Shown: positions 8,017-16,735, counted from the stretch's first letter. The stretch: DNA of 64,000 nt from Segetibacter aerophilus (GCF_007991655.1 NZ_BJYT01000004.1:283175-347174); one strand, 5' to 3'. Made by a program: numbers and translations. Notes: generated by a model from the sequence alone, not told the origin.

Positions 8017-9466
8017 ATTTGAAGGAAAAGTTCGAATGCAGATGGAGGAGTTTACACTGGTTCCAACCGGTGAAGTATGGAAAGGAGTGGAGGCAAGAAT
8101 TCGTAAGGAAAAAGGCAGAAGACTTCTTTTCTTTTGGCTGTTTGCTGGGCTTGTTTTAACCGGATCTGTTGTTGGCTTTTTCTTCTTCTTAAATAGTAAA
8201 AAAGATGCCGATTTGGTTCATACCTCTACAGCTCAAAAATCAATTACCAACGGTTCTTTAAGAAACCCATCCCACAGAAGTAATAATTCTCCTAGTGTAA
8301 AAAAGGTCATAACGCAAGAAAAGACGGAGCCGGAAAAAGAAATAGTACGGCAATCAATAAAGGCTACAGAAAAGAGGATAAACGGAAATCAGAGGAACGC
8401 AGGTTCTATCACAACCCCCGGAGTTTCTACCGCCAATGCACCCGAAAAGCTTTATAGGTTTAAGCCAAGCAGCAACCAAAGAAAAATCTTCAACACAAAC
8501 GCATCTATAAATAATAAAAGCGCAATAAGCAGCTTACCTGTAAGCAGGATGGAAGGAAGAACGGAGTTGCCTCCTCACAAATACTTGCTTTCAGAAATTC
8601 AAAAGAAACAAAGGGGCGATACAATAGAGAAGTCAATAGTATCAACAGAGAATAACACTCCGGTAGGGGATAAGTCTTTGTTACCGGAAGAAAAAAGCCT
8701 TCCAAAAACATTCAAACAAAAAGCACTTCGAAAACTCCTTGTTGGCTTTACTCTTCAAGCTGGATTATCAGACAACATCAGAGGGATCGGATTCGGATCA
8801 CAAAAAAGTTTGCTTGCTTTTGACCAGCAAAATAATGCCTCTTCGCCGTCAACATCCACGTCCTCCTCTTTCAACAGTCGGATTGCTGCTTCCACTTTGC
8901 AATATAGAAGTGGTTTCTCGTGGGGTGTTGGTGTATACGTACAGAAGGCTTTGTCAAAAAAGCTGGACTTATCTGTTGGGATGGATTATCATTTTATGAC
9001 GACTAGTTCGACTGTTGGTAACAGGGTAGATTCAGCATTCAATATTTATGATACGTTATTACAAAAGTCAACTAAAGCAAATTCTTTTTATCGTGGTGGT
9101 CAAACAACTTCTTATACCAACAAATATCATCTTCTTCAAATCCCGGTAAACCTGCAGTTTCAATTAAATAAAAATATTCACCATCCACTCCAGTTCTCTT
9201 TTGGGTTATCGCCTTCGTTTTTGATCGGTTCAAATGCTTTGTATCTCAATAGGAGTACCAATAGTTATTACACTGAAAAAGATCAGTTTAGCCGTTTTTT
9301 ATTGTTCGGTCAATCAGGTTTAATGTACGGCTTCAACGAGAAAGCATTTCAAATAAGCGTTGGTCCGGCACTGCAATACAACTTCAATTCATTTAGCAAA
9401 CGTTCCATCAATGCACCTCAACACCTTTTGTTTACCGGTATCAAAGCAAATATTATTCTTAAATAA
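8003..9466 (+). CDS. Membrane-anchored outer-membrane-barrel-like protein, possible sigma regulator
   Basis: A 487-residue protein from the ATG at 8003, which overlaps the sigma-factor stop; the upstream open frame lies inside the sigma gene and is not used. About 39 N-terminal residues look cytoplasmic and charged, like a short anti-sigma segment. One uncleaved helix (LLFFWLFAGLVLTGSVVGFFFFL, about 41-63; key feature is no signal-peptidase site) follows. A long basic, low-complexity linker covers about 65-250. The C-terminal 230 residues alternate polar and aromatic strands in the style of PorT/OmpA-like beta-barrels (for example FSWGVGVYVQKALSKKLDLS). The combination of an inner-membrane anchor with a barrel-like end is odd. 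Function is inferred from operon position only. Confidence 0.7.
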   Translation: MQENRFEGKVRMQMEEFTLVPTGEVWKGVEARIRKEKGRRLLFFWLFAGLVLTGSVVGFFFFLNSKKDADLVHTSTAQKSITNGSLRNPSHRSNNSPSVKKVITQEKTEPEKEIVRQSIKATEKRINGNQRNAGSITTPGVSTANAPEKLYRFKPSSNQRKIFNTNASINNKSAISSLPVSRMEGRTELPPHKYLLSEIQKKQRGDTIEKSIVSTENNTPVGDKSLLPEEKSLPKTFKQKALRKLLVGFTLQAGLSDNIRGIGFGSQKSLLAFDQQNNASSPSTSTSSSFNSRIAASTLQYRSGFSWGVGVYVQKALSKKLDLSVGMDYHFMTTSSTVGNRVDSAFNIYDTLLQKSTKANSFYRGGQTTSYTNKYHLLQIPVNLQFQLNKNIHHPLQFSFGLSPSFLIGSNALYLNRSTNSYYTEKDQFSRFLLFGQSGLMYGFNEKAFQISVGPALQYNFNSFSKRSINAPQHLLFTGIKANIILK

Positions 9467-9485
9467 AACTTCTAAAACTACTTAT

Positions 9486-10742
9486 ATGAAAGCAAGACTA
9501 TCTATTTGTAACCTCGCTGTCTTACTACTTACCATGACTGTTGCTTTTAATAGTTGTGTAAAGGATACGGTTTCGCGAACCTATAGCATGTACACACCCG
9601 TCTATAAAACTTCTGCAGAGGTTCGGGCTAACATAAAAAATGATGCACCACTTCCCGTTAAGAGCCCCGGGAAAATGTTTGTGCTAGGCAATTATATCTA
9701 TTTAAATGAAATTGATAAAGGCATACACGTTATCGACAACTCAAACCCGGCTAACCCGGTTAATAAATATTTTATTGCCATACCCGGCAACATTGATCTT
9801 GCTGTTACCGGCACCACTCTATATGCCGATTTGTATACTGATCTTGTAACGATCGACATTAGCAGTCCCTCATCGATTGTTGTAAAAAAAATTACCGAAG
9901 GTGTTTTTCCCTTTAGAAGGTATTCAGGAAATTTTGTCGCAGACAATAGTAAGATTATTACCGATTGGATAAAAAAAGATACTACAGTTACCACCGACCT
10001 TGATACTCATTCTAACACCGGTGTACTTTACTTCGATGCCATGGCGCTTTCATCTATCAGCCCAAGTGCCTCAAATAAGGCAGCAATAGGTATTAGTGGT
10101 TCGATGGCAAGATTTACCCTGCTTAATAATTACCTGTACACTGTTACCGAAAATGCTTTGAATGTTTTTAATATTTCTCAACCTCAAAATCCCGTTTTCA
10201 GTAATAAAATAAACCTGCCCTTTGGTATTGAAACAATTTATCCTTTTAAATCCAACCTATTTATAGGCTCTCAAACAGGGATGTTGATTTACGGAATAGC
10301 CAACCCTGCGCAGCCTTTGCAAGCAGGTAGCTTTAGTCATGTACGTGTGTGTGACCCTGTTATTGCCGAGGACAACTACGCTTTTGTAACCCTTAGTTCC
10401 GGCACAAGATGCGGAGGATTTACTAACCAACTCGATGTGGTAAACATACAAGACATACAAAATCCAAAGCTTGTTAAAAGCTATCCTCTTACAAATCCGC
10501 ACGGTCTCAGCAAAGACGGCAATACTCTATTTATTTGTGATGGATCAGCAGGTTTAAAGGTTTTTGATGCAACAGATGTAAACAACATAAAACTCCTGCA
10601 AACAATTGCTGGAATGGAAACCTATGACATCATTACGGTTAACGGACTTGCGATGGTTGTTGCGAAAGATGGGTTGTATGAGTTTGACTATAGCGACAAG
10701 AATAAAGTGCAACAAATCAGCAAAATTTCATACAATAAATAG
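9486..10742 (+). CDS. LVIVD-repeat lipoprotein
   Basis: A 418-residue secreted lipoprotein. The ATG at 9486 starts a signal peptide with a lipobox-like end (VAFNSC, Cys about 22); the longer frame upstream overlaps the previous gene and is rejected. The body is a run of LVIVD-type beta-propeller blades: repeats such as GIHVIDNSNPANPVNKYFIAI, LNVFNISQPQNPVFSNKINL, LDVVNIQDIQNPKLVKSY and LKVFDATDVNNIKLLQTI, each with an aliphatic-V-D/N-aliphatic strand and an NPxxP-like turn. It is probably surface or periplasmic. It lies 19 bases after the barrel protein, in the same operon. The ligand is unknown. Confidence 0.82.
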   Translation: MKARLSICNLAVLLLTMTVAFNSCVKDTVSRTYSMYTPVYKTSAEVRANIKNDAPLPVKSPGKMFVLGNYIYLNEIDKGIHVIDNSNPANPVNKYFIAIPGNIDLAVTGTTLYADLYTDLVTIDISSPSSIVVKKITEGVFPFRRYSGNFVADNSKIITDWIKKDTTVTTDLDTHSNTGVLYFDAMALSSISPSASNKAAIGISGSMARFTLLNNYLYTVTENALNVFNISQPQNPVFSNKINLPFGIETIYPFKSNLFIGSQTGMLIYGIANPAQPLQAGSFSHVRVCDPVIAEDNYAFVTLSSGTRCGGFTNQLDVVNIQDIQNPKLVKSYPLTNPHGLSKDGNTLFICDGSAGLKVFDATDVNNIKLLQTIAGMETYDIITVNGLAMVVAKDGLYEFDYSDKNKVQQISKISYNK

Positions 10743-10750
10743 AAATAAAG

Positions 10751-11323
10751 ATGAAAGTAGTAATCGTGTTTCTCCTGTCGTTCGGTATGATTTTACCTGC
10801 GATTGCACAGGATAATTTGTTGGATAAGAAACTAAGGTTTAGCTCTATTAACCAGGTAGGTCTTCTGGTTGGTGCTAATAAAGAGTCGGCACTGGTTCAA
10901 TCAATTAATGGTATAAAGAAAGATCAATGGTTTGCAGGATTTGGAGCAGGAATTGACTTTTACATAGAAAGAGGAGTGCCGCTTTTTATTGACATAAGAA
11001 GGGATTTGACGATTGGAAAGAATGCTCTTTTTTTATATGCTGATGGAGGGGTTTATGTGCCCTGGCTAAACTTTATACAAAAAGAGCGAAAGCTTAATTC
11101 GAAAGTTTCTCCCGGCGCTTATTACGATGCAGGCATTGGATGGAAACTGACAGGTAAAAACAAGCGAAGCTTTCTGCTAAGCGCCGGCTATACCTTGAAA
11201 CAGGATAAAGAGGAGAAGATGATGCAAAGCTGGAATCCCATGTTCACAGGTTTTGAAAGTAATACAGAAAGCTACAGTTATAAGTATCGGCGACTTGTAC
11301 TGAAAGTAGGAATACAATTGTAG
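10751..11323 (+). CDS. Small outer-membrane barrel-like protein
   Basis: A 190-residue secreted protein with signal peptide MKVVIVFLLSFGMILPAIAQ (cleavage after IAQ). The mature part has alternating glycine/aromatic strands (WFAGFGAGIDFYIERGVPLFIDIRR; GAYYDAGIGWKLTGK; RLVLKVGIQL at the C-terminus). The last residues fit an outer-membrane beta-barrel end. It starts 8 bases after the LVIVD lipoprotein and is the last gene of the sigma-factor operon. No specific family is recognised. Confidence 0.7.
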   Translation: MKVVIVFLLSFGMILPAIAQDNLLDKKLRFSSINQVGLLVGANKESALVQSINGIKKDQWFAGFGAGIDFYIERGVPLFIDIRRDLTIGKNALFLYADGGVYVPWLNFIQKERKLNSKVSPGAYYDAGIGWKLTGKNKRSFLLSAGYTLKQDKEEKMMQSWNPMFTGFESNTESYSYKYRRLVLKVGIQL

Positions 11324-11342
11324 TAATTAAGATGACAACCAC

Positions 11343-12164
11343 CTATTCCACTACTGCTTTCCTGATTTTTACTAATTGAACCAATAATTCCTCGAGACTG
11401 CTCAGTTGCAACATGTTCGCTCCGTCGCTTTTTGCGCAGGAAGGATCGGGGTGAGTTTCTATAAACAACCCATGCGCGCCGGTAGCTATCGCAGCTTTTG
11501 CAATGGTTCCTATTAGTTGTGGGTTTCCTCCTGTTACGCCGGTAGTTTGATTCGGCTGCTGTAAACTATGCGTGCAGTCCATTACTACGGGCACGTTGTG
11601 AGCGGACATAATAGATATGTTTCTATAATCAACAATGAGATCCTGGTAGCCGAAAGTAGTACCTCTTTCAGTCAGCATTACTTTGTCATTTCCAGCTTTG
11701 CGTATTTTATCTACAGCAAACTTCATCGCATCACCGCTTACAAACTGTCCTTTTTTTACATTCACTATTTTGCCTGTTTCAGCAGCCGCTACCAATAAAT
11801 CTGTTTGCCTGCATAAGAATGCCGGTATCTGCAGAATATCTATATATTTTGCTGCTTGAGCCGCTTCTTCATGTGCATGAATATCTGAAGTGGTCGGAAG
11901 ACCAAAATGATCTCCTACTTTTTTTACAAGTTGCATAGCCGCTTCATCTCCAATACCGGTAAAGGATGAAGCGCTCGTACGATTTGCTTTTCTATAGGAT
12001 GCTTTGAAAACATAAGGAATGCCGAGTTTTTTACAAATCGCATAGACATCATTTGCCACTTCCATTACTAAGTCTTCGCTTTCTACCACACACGGCCCGG
12101 CTATTAGAAAAAAGCTTTTCGGATCGTATGACTGATTTTGAAATAACTGCTGTAAAAACTCCAT
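11343..12164 (-). CDS. kdsA: 3-deoxy-8-phosphooctulonate synthase
   Basis: Condenses phosphoenolpyruvate with arabinose 5-phosphate to KDO-8-phosphate for lipopolysaccharide, so the cell is Gram-negative. Its 273 residues are normal. Seen motifs: FFLIAGPCVVES near the start, FKASYRKANRTS (substrate loop; key residues KAS and KANR), MLTERGTTFGYQDLIVDYR, VVMDCTHSLQQP with the His and metal site, and GLFIETHPDP near the end. Its promoter (TTTG-N21-TACCTTTG on the minus strand) is clear. It converges with the sigma-factor operon. Confidence 0.98.
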   Translation of the reverse strand: MEFLQQLFQNQSYDPKSFFLIAGPCVVESEDLVMEVANDVYAICKKLGIPYVFKASYRKANRTSASSFTGIGDEAAMQLVKKVGDHFGLPTTSDIHAHEEAAQAAKYIDILQIPAFLCRQTDLLVAAAETGKIVNVKKGQFVSGDAMKFAVDKIRKAGNDKVMLTERGTTFGYQDLIVDYRNISIMSAHNVPVVMDCTHSLQQPNQTTGVTGGNPQLIGTIAKAAIATGAHGLFIETHPDPSCAKSDGANMLQLSSLEELLVQLVKIRKAVVE

Positions 12165-12187
12165 AGTACTATTTTAAAATTGGTCGA

Positions 12188-12220
12188 CAAAGGTATTCTC
12201 AGGGCTCTTAATATTCCAAA
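12188..12220 (-). promoter_or_regulatory. Bacteroidota-type promoter of kdsA
   Basis: On the minus strand, TTTG (12217-12220) is separated by 21 bases from a perfect TAnnTTTG element, TACCTTTG (12188-12195). This is the known -33/-7 pattern of the phylum. It lies 24 bases before the kdsA ATG. Confidence 0.75.
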
Positions 12221-12297
12221 TTGCTTTTATTGAGGTGGTAGGTTTGAACTTATTTTATCCTGTTTTTGCTTTTATATTTAATCTTCTTAACTACAAT

Positions 12298-12912
12298 ATG
12301 ATGAAAGAAAATTTGCAGGAAGCATTTGGAAATATTGACATCTACTTGTTTGATCAATTGCTTAAAGGACGTTTTGATGGATGTGAAAAAGTGTTGGATG
12401 CAGGTTGTGGGTATGGAAGAAATCTTGTCTACTTTCTTCGGAATAAATATGAGGTATACGGCATCGATCAGAATGAGGAAGCCGTTGTAGAGGTGCAAAG
12501 ACTTTCAAAAGAGTTGCACCCGGAAAATCCTTTAGGAAACTTTGGGGTGGGGCCTGTTGAAGAGCTGCCATTTGAAAATAACTTTTTTGATTTGGCGATT
12601 TGCAGTGCCGTCCTACATTTTGCAAGAGATACAAATCACTTTGATAGTATGCTAAAATCGGTATGGCGCGTTTTGGCGCCGGGAGGTTTTTTGTTTGTGA
12701 GATTGGCTTCAGACATAGGTATCGAAGATTTGGTGATAGATGTAGGCAATGGGCAATATTATTTGCCCGATGGGTCAGAACGGTTTTTAGTAAATCAACA
12801 GATGCTATTAGACTATACCGAAAAGTTGAATGGCCAGCTCTTTGAGCCGATTAAGACGACCAACGTTCAAAACGTAAGATGTATGACAACGTGGTGTCTA
12901 CAGAAGTTGTAG
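12298..12912 (+). CDS. Class I SAM-dependent methyltransferase
   Basis: A 204-residue methyltransferase of the Rossmann type from the ATG at 12298; the GTG at 12235 would add a hydrophobic 21-residue stretch inside the kdsA promoter region and is rejected. Motif I is VLDAGCGYGRNLVYFL, motif II ends EVYGIDQNEEAV, and a motif like IV is FFDLAICSAVLHFA. The loop APGGFLFVRLA is motif VI-like. It falls in the Methyltransf_11/25 group of small-molecule enzymes. The substrate cannot be told. It is divergent from kdsA. Confidence 0.85.
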   Translation: MMKENLQEAFGNIDIYLFDQLLKGRFDGCEKVLDAGCGYGRNLVYFLRNKYEVYGIDQNEEAVVEVQRLSKELHPENPLGNFGVGPVEELPFENNFFDLAICSAVLHFARDTNHFDSMLKSVWRVLAPGGFLFVRLASDIGIEDLVIDVGNGQYYLPDGSERFLVNQQMLLDYTEKLNGQLFEPIKTTNVQNVRCMTTWCLQKL

Positions 12913-12997
12913 CGGCAATGGGATATATAAATGTTATGCAAAAAAAGGGTTTCAGCTTAATCTTTAAGTACTGTCTGTAGTCTGACAATAAAAAATT

Positions 12998-13273
12998 ATG
13001 AAAAGAGTTTTTGGTTTTATAGGAGTTTGTTTGTTCACTTTTTCCGTTGGTTTTAGCCAGGATAATAAGAAGCTGCGGTCCCCACGACCTTTAGAGCAGC
13101 AAGAGATAAAAGCAGATCAACGCATTGAAAAAGAGATACAGCAAAAGCAATTATCATCAAAGCCGGAAATGTTAGAACCGTCGATTGGTAAAGATCAAAC
13201 CGGTAAAGCAAGCCCCGAAAAGGCAAATAAAAAACGCAAATACGCTAAGAAGAGTTGTGCGAAAGTTAAATAG
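12998..13273 (+). CDS. Small secreted lysine-rich protein, unknown
   Basis: A 91-residue protein with a signal peptide (MKRVFGFIGVCLFTFSVGFSQ, cut after FSQ, typical for Bacteroidota). The mature part is very charged: heptad-like QQEIKADQRIEKEIQQKQL, then a lysine-rich tail (KANKKRKYAKKSCAKVK). No family recognised. It may bind an acidic surface such as peptidoglycan, LPS or nucleic acid; this is inference from charge only. Confidence 0.55.
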   Translation: MKRVFGFIGVCLFTFSVGFSQDNKKLRSPRPLEQQEIKADQRIEKEIQQKQLSSKPEMLEPSIGKDQTGKASPEKANKKRKYAKKSCAKVK

Positions 13274-13352
13274 TTTTCATTCAGCCGCGGTTGGCAGGAA
13301 TGCTCTAAAACGATTTATGCAGATATGGAAAAGGGTTGCAGAAAGATTGATA

Positions 13353-13373
13353 GTACACGCTGTGCGACGCAAC
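13353..13373 (-). repeat. Dispersed intergenic repeat, diverged copy
   Basis: Minus-strand sequence begins GTTGCGTCGCAC and ends GTGTAC over 21 bases. It matches the second subfamily (compare 52803-52822) and shares the GTTGnGTCnC start with the main family. It lies between convergent genes. Confidence 0.5.
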
Positions 13374-13406
13374 AAAAGACAAATAGAACTTTATAGCCGG
13401 GTATAT

Positions 13407-13442
13407 AAAAAAAGTCCGTACAACTTTGTACGGACTTTTTTT
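13407..13442. terminator. Bidirectional terminator
   Basis: Perfect stem AGTCCGTACAA / TTGTACGGACT around 13413-13435, flanked by a run of A on the left and T on the right. It serves both the small secreted protein (plus) and the S41 protease (minus), which converge here. Confidence 0.85.
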
Positions 13443-13461
13443 ATACTATTATTTTTTCTGA

Positions 13462-14913
13462 TTAATGTTTTTCTATAAACATACCCGTGAACTTATTTCT
13501 CTCCAGTTCACGGTTAAAAGGCTCGAGTTCCTGCTGTGTTCTCATCTGGCTCTGGTACTGTTGTTCACTGCTTTGCGTACTACGAAAAGCGCCCGTGCTA
13601 ATGTATCTTAAAGCGCTTGCAAGAGATGGCTCAGTAACATCGCCCCATACTTTATTAACCCCGTCTGGAGCCGACTTATCAGGCGCGAAGCCATGATAGT
13701 AATCGGCATTACCTGCGCTATTTACAGTCTTGAACGAGATTGGATAGATGGAATAATTGAAGATGTCAACAGGGAAAAAACCAACAGGTTTGCCGTAGGT
13801 GGTGTCTCCAATAAGCTTCACATTTAAGTAGGGCTTTAAATTATTAATCAACAGCTCGCTCGCTGATGCTGTTCCGTGACCCACTATAAAAAACACCTGG
13901 TTAAGATTAAGGGTACCAGTGTTTGAAAAGGTTTCTGTATTGTTTTGTTCTGCAAAAGATGTGGTTCCATACCCCGACTTTTTTTGAAGCAAAGGAAACT
14001 TGCCTTGCTGCAAATTGGAGTTGAAGATGTATTTGTACATCACTTTGTTGTTTGCAGACGCAGGCGCAATGAGGTTCGCAAGCGCATCTTGAGTCGCTGT
14101 AGATCCTCCCGGATTATAGCGGAGGTCGACTATCAATTCGTTAACGCCTTGTGCCTTAAAATCGCTGAACACGTTGTTCAATTCAGTGACGGAAGGAGCG
14201 CCAAAAAATTGTTTAAAAACAAGGTAACCGACTTTTCTGCCAGCTGTATTTATAACACTCTTATGCAGAACGGAGTTGGAAGTAAAACTTGTCTTACTAA
14301 GATTAAGCGCGGCTGTGCTGCCATCGGGTTTTACAAATTCAAACGAAGCGCTATTTCCAGTTCCAAAGAAAGTCTTGTTTAAAAGGTCAATACTAGACTG
14401 CGAATAAGTAAGGCTGCTGTTATTGATCTTGTTGATATACCAGCCTCTATTTACGCCTGCCATACCCGCACTTGACTTATCAAATGCATACTCAACGTAC
14501 CAACGAACAAAGTCAATCGGCTCAACCTTATCGGCAGCTGCAGCTTTTACAAAAAAGCCATAGTCGACAGCCACACCTGTTTGAAGGCCTTCTGATTCTT
14601 CTTTGGTAGTCACGAAGCTGAACCTGTCTAGCGGTTGCAGCGCACGAATTGCATTCATTTCTGCTGTAGCCGCGTCCTTGTCAGTTGCGCCGGTGTATTG
14701 TTTTGGCTTAAATACCTCGTAAGAAGGAATTACTTCCTGCCATAAATAAATCTCCTTTGTGTACAAGTACAGCGAATCTTTCAATAAATCTGACGGTGAA
14801 GTTGCTGTAGTTGTTGGATTAGTTGTAGTGGGAGTCTCTGGTGCTATTTCTTTTTTACATGAAGTAATTGAAAGAGCGAAAAGAGCTGTTATTGCTATAA
14901 GAAATGTTTTCAT
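13462..14913 (-). CDS. S41 family C-terminal-processing-like protease, lipoprotein
   Basis: A 483-residue serine peptidase of the tail-specific (CtpA-like) group. A lipobox LFALSITSCKKE puts the modified Cys at about residue 19, followed by a Thr/Pro linker. An N-terminal helical part (about 45-110) and a PDZ-like section (about 115-210) precede the S41 core. The core has VDLRYNPGGS, the nucleophile Ser in GHGTASASELLINNL, and the Lys-bearing GDTTYGKPVGF. It is likely an outer or periplasmic lipoprotein. It stands alone between a terminator and a divergent region. Confidence 0.92.
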   Translation of the reverse strand: MKTFLIAITALFALSITSCKKEIAPETPTTTNPTTTATSPSDLLKDSLYLYTKEIYLWQEVIPSYEVFKPKQYTGATDKDAATAEMNAIRALQPLDRFSFVTTKEESEGLQTGVAVDYGFFVKAAAADKVEPIDFVRWYVEYAFDKSSAGMAGVNRGWYINKINNSSLTYSQSSIDLLNKTFFGTGNSASFEFVKPDGSTAALNLSKTSFTSNSVLHKSVINTAGRKVGYLVFKQFFGAPSVTELNNVFSDFKAQGVNELIVDLRYNPGGSTATQDALANLIAPASANNKVMYKYIFNSNLQQGKFPLLQKKSGYGTTSFAEQNNTETFSNTGTLNLNQVFFIVGHGTASASELLINNLKPYLNVKLIGDTTYGKPVGFFPVDIFNYSIYPISFKTVNSAGNADYYHGFAPDKSAPDGVNKVWGDVTEPSLASALRYISTGAFRSTQSSEQQYQSQMRTQQELEPFNRELERNKFTGMFIEKH

Positions 14914-14960
14914 TGATTATATAAAATGTTGGTGCAAGTAACTTTAAAAGAACCAGTGAG

Positions 14961-15140
14961 ATGTCTAAAAAAATGCCAATACGAGGTTGGTATTTAAAGT
15001 TTATAAATACATTAGGAAAAGGAAGGGCAATTGTAAAAACGTTAACAACCGGAGAAAAATTTCGCCCATTTACAGTGTCCTTTTTTAAAGCGGATGATTG
15101 GTTGATTGTAATCGTGAGAAATGGCGGTGGCTACTTTTAA
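14961..15140 (+). CDS. Possible 59-residue small protein
   Basis: An ATG-initiated frame of 59 codons in the 294-base gap before the S1/P1 nuclease gene. It encodes MSKKMPIRGWYLKFINTL at its start and ends VRNGGGYF. Composition is protein-like: basic N-terminus, aromatic residues, and a hydrophobic strand WLIVIV. No family recognised. It lies 67 bases before the nuclease gene in the same direction and could be co-transcribed. Support is only the open frame and its composition. Confidence 0.35.
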   Translation: MSKKMPIRGWYLKFINTLGKGRAIVKTLTTGEKFRPFTVSFFKADDWLIVIVRNGGGYF

Positions 15141-15207
15141 AGTTTTTATGCCTGTTATTTGAAAGCGGATAAACAATACTTTTACAGCTTAAAATTTAAA
15201 ATTGAAA

Positions 15208-16020
15208 ATGAGAGTGAAGTATTTGAACAAGGCGCTATATGGGGTTGCTTTTTTGATGATCTCGTTGTTTTGCCTGCCAATAAAAACAATGGCGTGGGGA
15301 ATGCTTGGGCACCGGATTGTTGGCGAGATAGCAAGTAACTACCTCACATCAAAAGCTAATAGAGAAATTAAGAAAATACTTGGCAACGAGAGTATTGCTA
15401 TGTCGAGTAACTGGGCGGACTTTATAAAATCTGATTCTAATTATAGGTATTTAAATGAGTGGCATTATGTAAACGTTGACAAAGGGTTGAATGCTGCGCA
15501 AATGGAGTTAGCTCTACAAAAAGACACGGCAGCCAGCGCTTATACCCGCCTTAATTTTCTTATCGCTCAACTTAAAAATAAGGAGCTTCCACAAAGCGAC
15601 AAGGTGATGTATTTGCGCCTTTTGATTCATATTGTCGGCGATATACATCAACCCTTTCACGTAAGCGCGACAGGTGATAGAGGTGGAAATGATATTAAGA
15701 TTACCTGGTTCAATGAAGCATCAAACGCTCATCGCTTGTGGGACGAACAACTGATAGAATTGCAGCAGTTGAGTTATACAGAATATACTAAGGCAATTAA
15801 TTTCTCAACTGCTATGCAGCGGAGCGATTGGCAAAAGATGCCAGTGAGTAATTGGTTTTTTGACTCTTATCGCCTAAGTGAAGTTCTTCACGAAGAATTG
15901 AAGAAGCCCGACCAGAAGCTAAGCTACCAGTATAATTATTCACATCTTAATACGCTAAACGAGCAGTTGCTAAAAGGCGGTATCCGGCTTGCGGCATTAC
16001 TTAATGAGATATTCGGGTAA
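15208..16020 (+). CDS. S1/P1-type nuclease
   Basis: Secreted zinc-dependent single-strand nuclease of the S1/P1 family, 270 residues from the ATG at 15208. The signal peptide ends at TMA and the mature protein begins with the zinc ligand Trp: WGMLGHRIVGEIA. Other ligands: HYVNVDKG, the IHIVGDIHQPFHVS block, the GGNDIKITW strand, and NAHRLWDEQLI. All nine expected trinuclear-zinc contacts cannot be checked one by one, but each conserved block is present. It probably scavenges nucleotides in the periplasm or outside. Confidence 0.95.
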   Translation: MRVKYLNKALYGVAFLMISLFCLPIKTMAWGMLGHRIVGEIASNYLTSKANREIKKILGNESIAMSSNWADFIKSDSNYRYLNEWHYVNVDKGLNAAQMELALQKDTAASAYTRLNFLIAQLKNKELPQSDKVMYLRLLIHIVGDIHQPFHVSATGDRGGNDIKITWFNEASNAHRLWDEQLIELQQLSYTEYTKAINFSTAMQRSDWQKMPVSNWFFDSYRLSEVLHEELKKPDQKLSYQYNYSHLNTLNEQLLKGGIRLAALLNEIFG

Positions 16021-16048
16021 AGATGATTTGACGAACTATTTTTAATAT

Positions 16049-16086
16049 AATAAAAAAACGCTCTGCATGTTTTGCAGAGCGTTTTA
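16049..16086. terminator. Bidirectional terminator
   Basis: Stem AAAACGCTCTGCA / TGCAGAGCGTTTT with loop near TGTT, flanked by A and T runs. It lies between the convergent S1/P1 nuclease and mscL. Confidence 0.88.
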
Positions 16087-16097
16087 TTTGCACGAAG

Positions 16098-16484
16098 TCA
16101 TGTGGTAGCGACCACAACAACCGGGTTTCTTCTTTGAAGCCTGTTCATTGCTTTTACGAGCATAAAGATGATAATGGCAAGAATAATAAAATTGATAACC
16201 ACCGTTATAAAGTTCCCCCATGCAAGCACATTTCCTAGTTTTCTCGCTTCTTCTAATGATAAAGTTGGGTTAGTTGCTTTAGCAGCTGTCACCTCAGGGG
16301 ACAAGGAGAGGTAAGAATTTACAAAACCTTTTGGTCCGACAACAAGACCTGCAATCGGCATGATAATATCATTAACAAGTGAGTCAACTATTTTGGCAAA
16401 AGCAGCTCCTATAATAACTCCCACTGCCAGGTCCATTACATTGCCCTTTAAAGCAAATTCTTTGAATTCAGATGAAAAACTCAT
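16098..16484 (-). CDS. mscL: Large-conductance mechanosensitive channel
   Basis: Tension-gated emergency valve of the inner membrane, active as a homopentamer. It is 128 residues, as usual. The N-terminal amphipathic part [27 protein letters not shown] and the first transmembrane helix are strongly conserved, with [12 protein letters not shown] at the periplasmic side. The second helix ([28 protein letters not shown]) ends in the basic cytoplasmic tail. Monocistronic. Confidence 0.97.
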   Translation of the reverse strand: MSFSSEFKEFALKGNVMDLAVGVIIGAAFAKIVDSLVNDIIMPIAGLVVGPKGFVNSYLSLSPEVTAAKATNPTLSLEEARKLGNVLAWGNFITVVINFIILAIIIFMLVKAMNRLQRRNPVVVVATT

Positions 16485-16665
16485 TGTAGTTAGTTTTGGT
16501 TAAGAATAAATAAATATAGCCGAAATATTTTCAGGAAAGAAGGCAGCTCTATACCTCTGTTTCAATTTAGAATCCCTGCTTACTTTCCATATGCGTCTTT
16601 AATATAAGTAGACGTAGGATTGAGAATTTTTTCTTAAGCCCACATTTGCTCTTTGTGCAAATTTT

Positions 16666-16685
16666 GTTGTGTCACTCACTTATAC
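16666..16685 (+). repeat. Dispersed 20-base intergenic repeat, copy 1
   Basis: GTTGTGTCACTCACTTATAC, one mismatch to the consensus GTTGTGTCACTCACTTGTAC. It lies in the 250-base divergent gap between mscL and the Omp85-like gene. Preceded by TTTGTGCAA, which also precedes copy 2. Confidence 0.85.
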
Positions 16686-16735
16686 TTTCACTTTTTATAT
16701 CATCTTTTTTAAGAGCGAATAAATTTTGATAAGGC

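Noticed and set aside
13185..13478. Open frame after the small lysine-rich protein
   Set aside because: It runs through the terminator hairpin and the diverged repeat copy, has poor composition, and overlaps the real gene in another frame.
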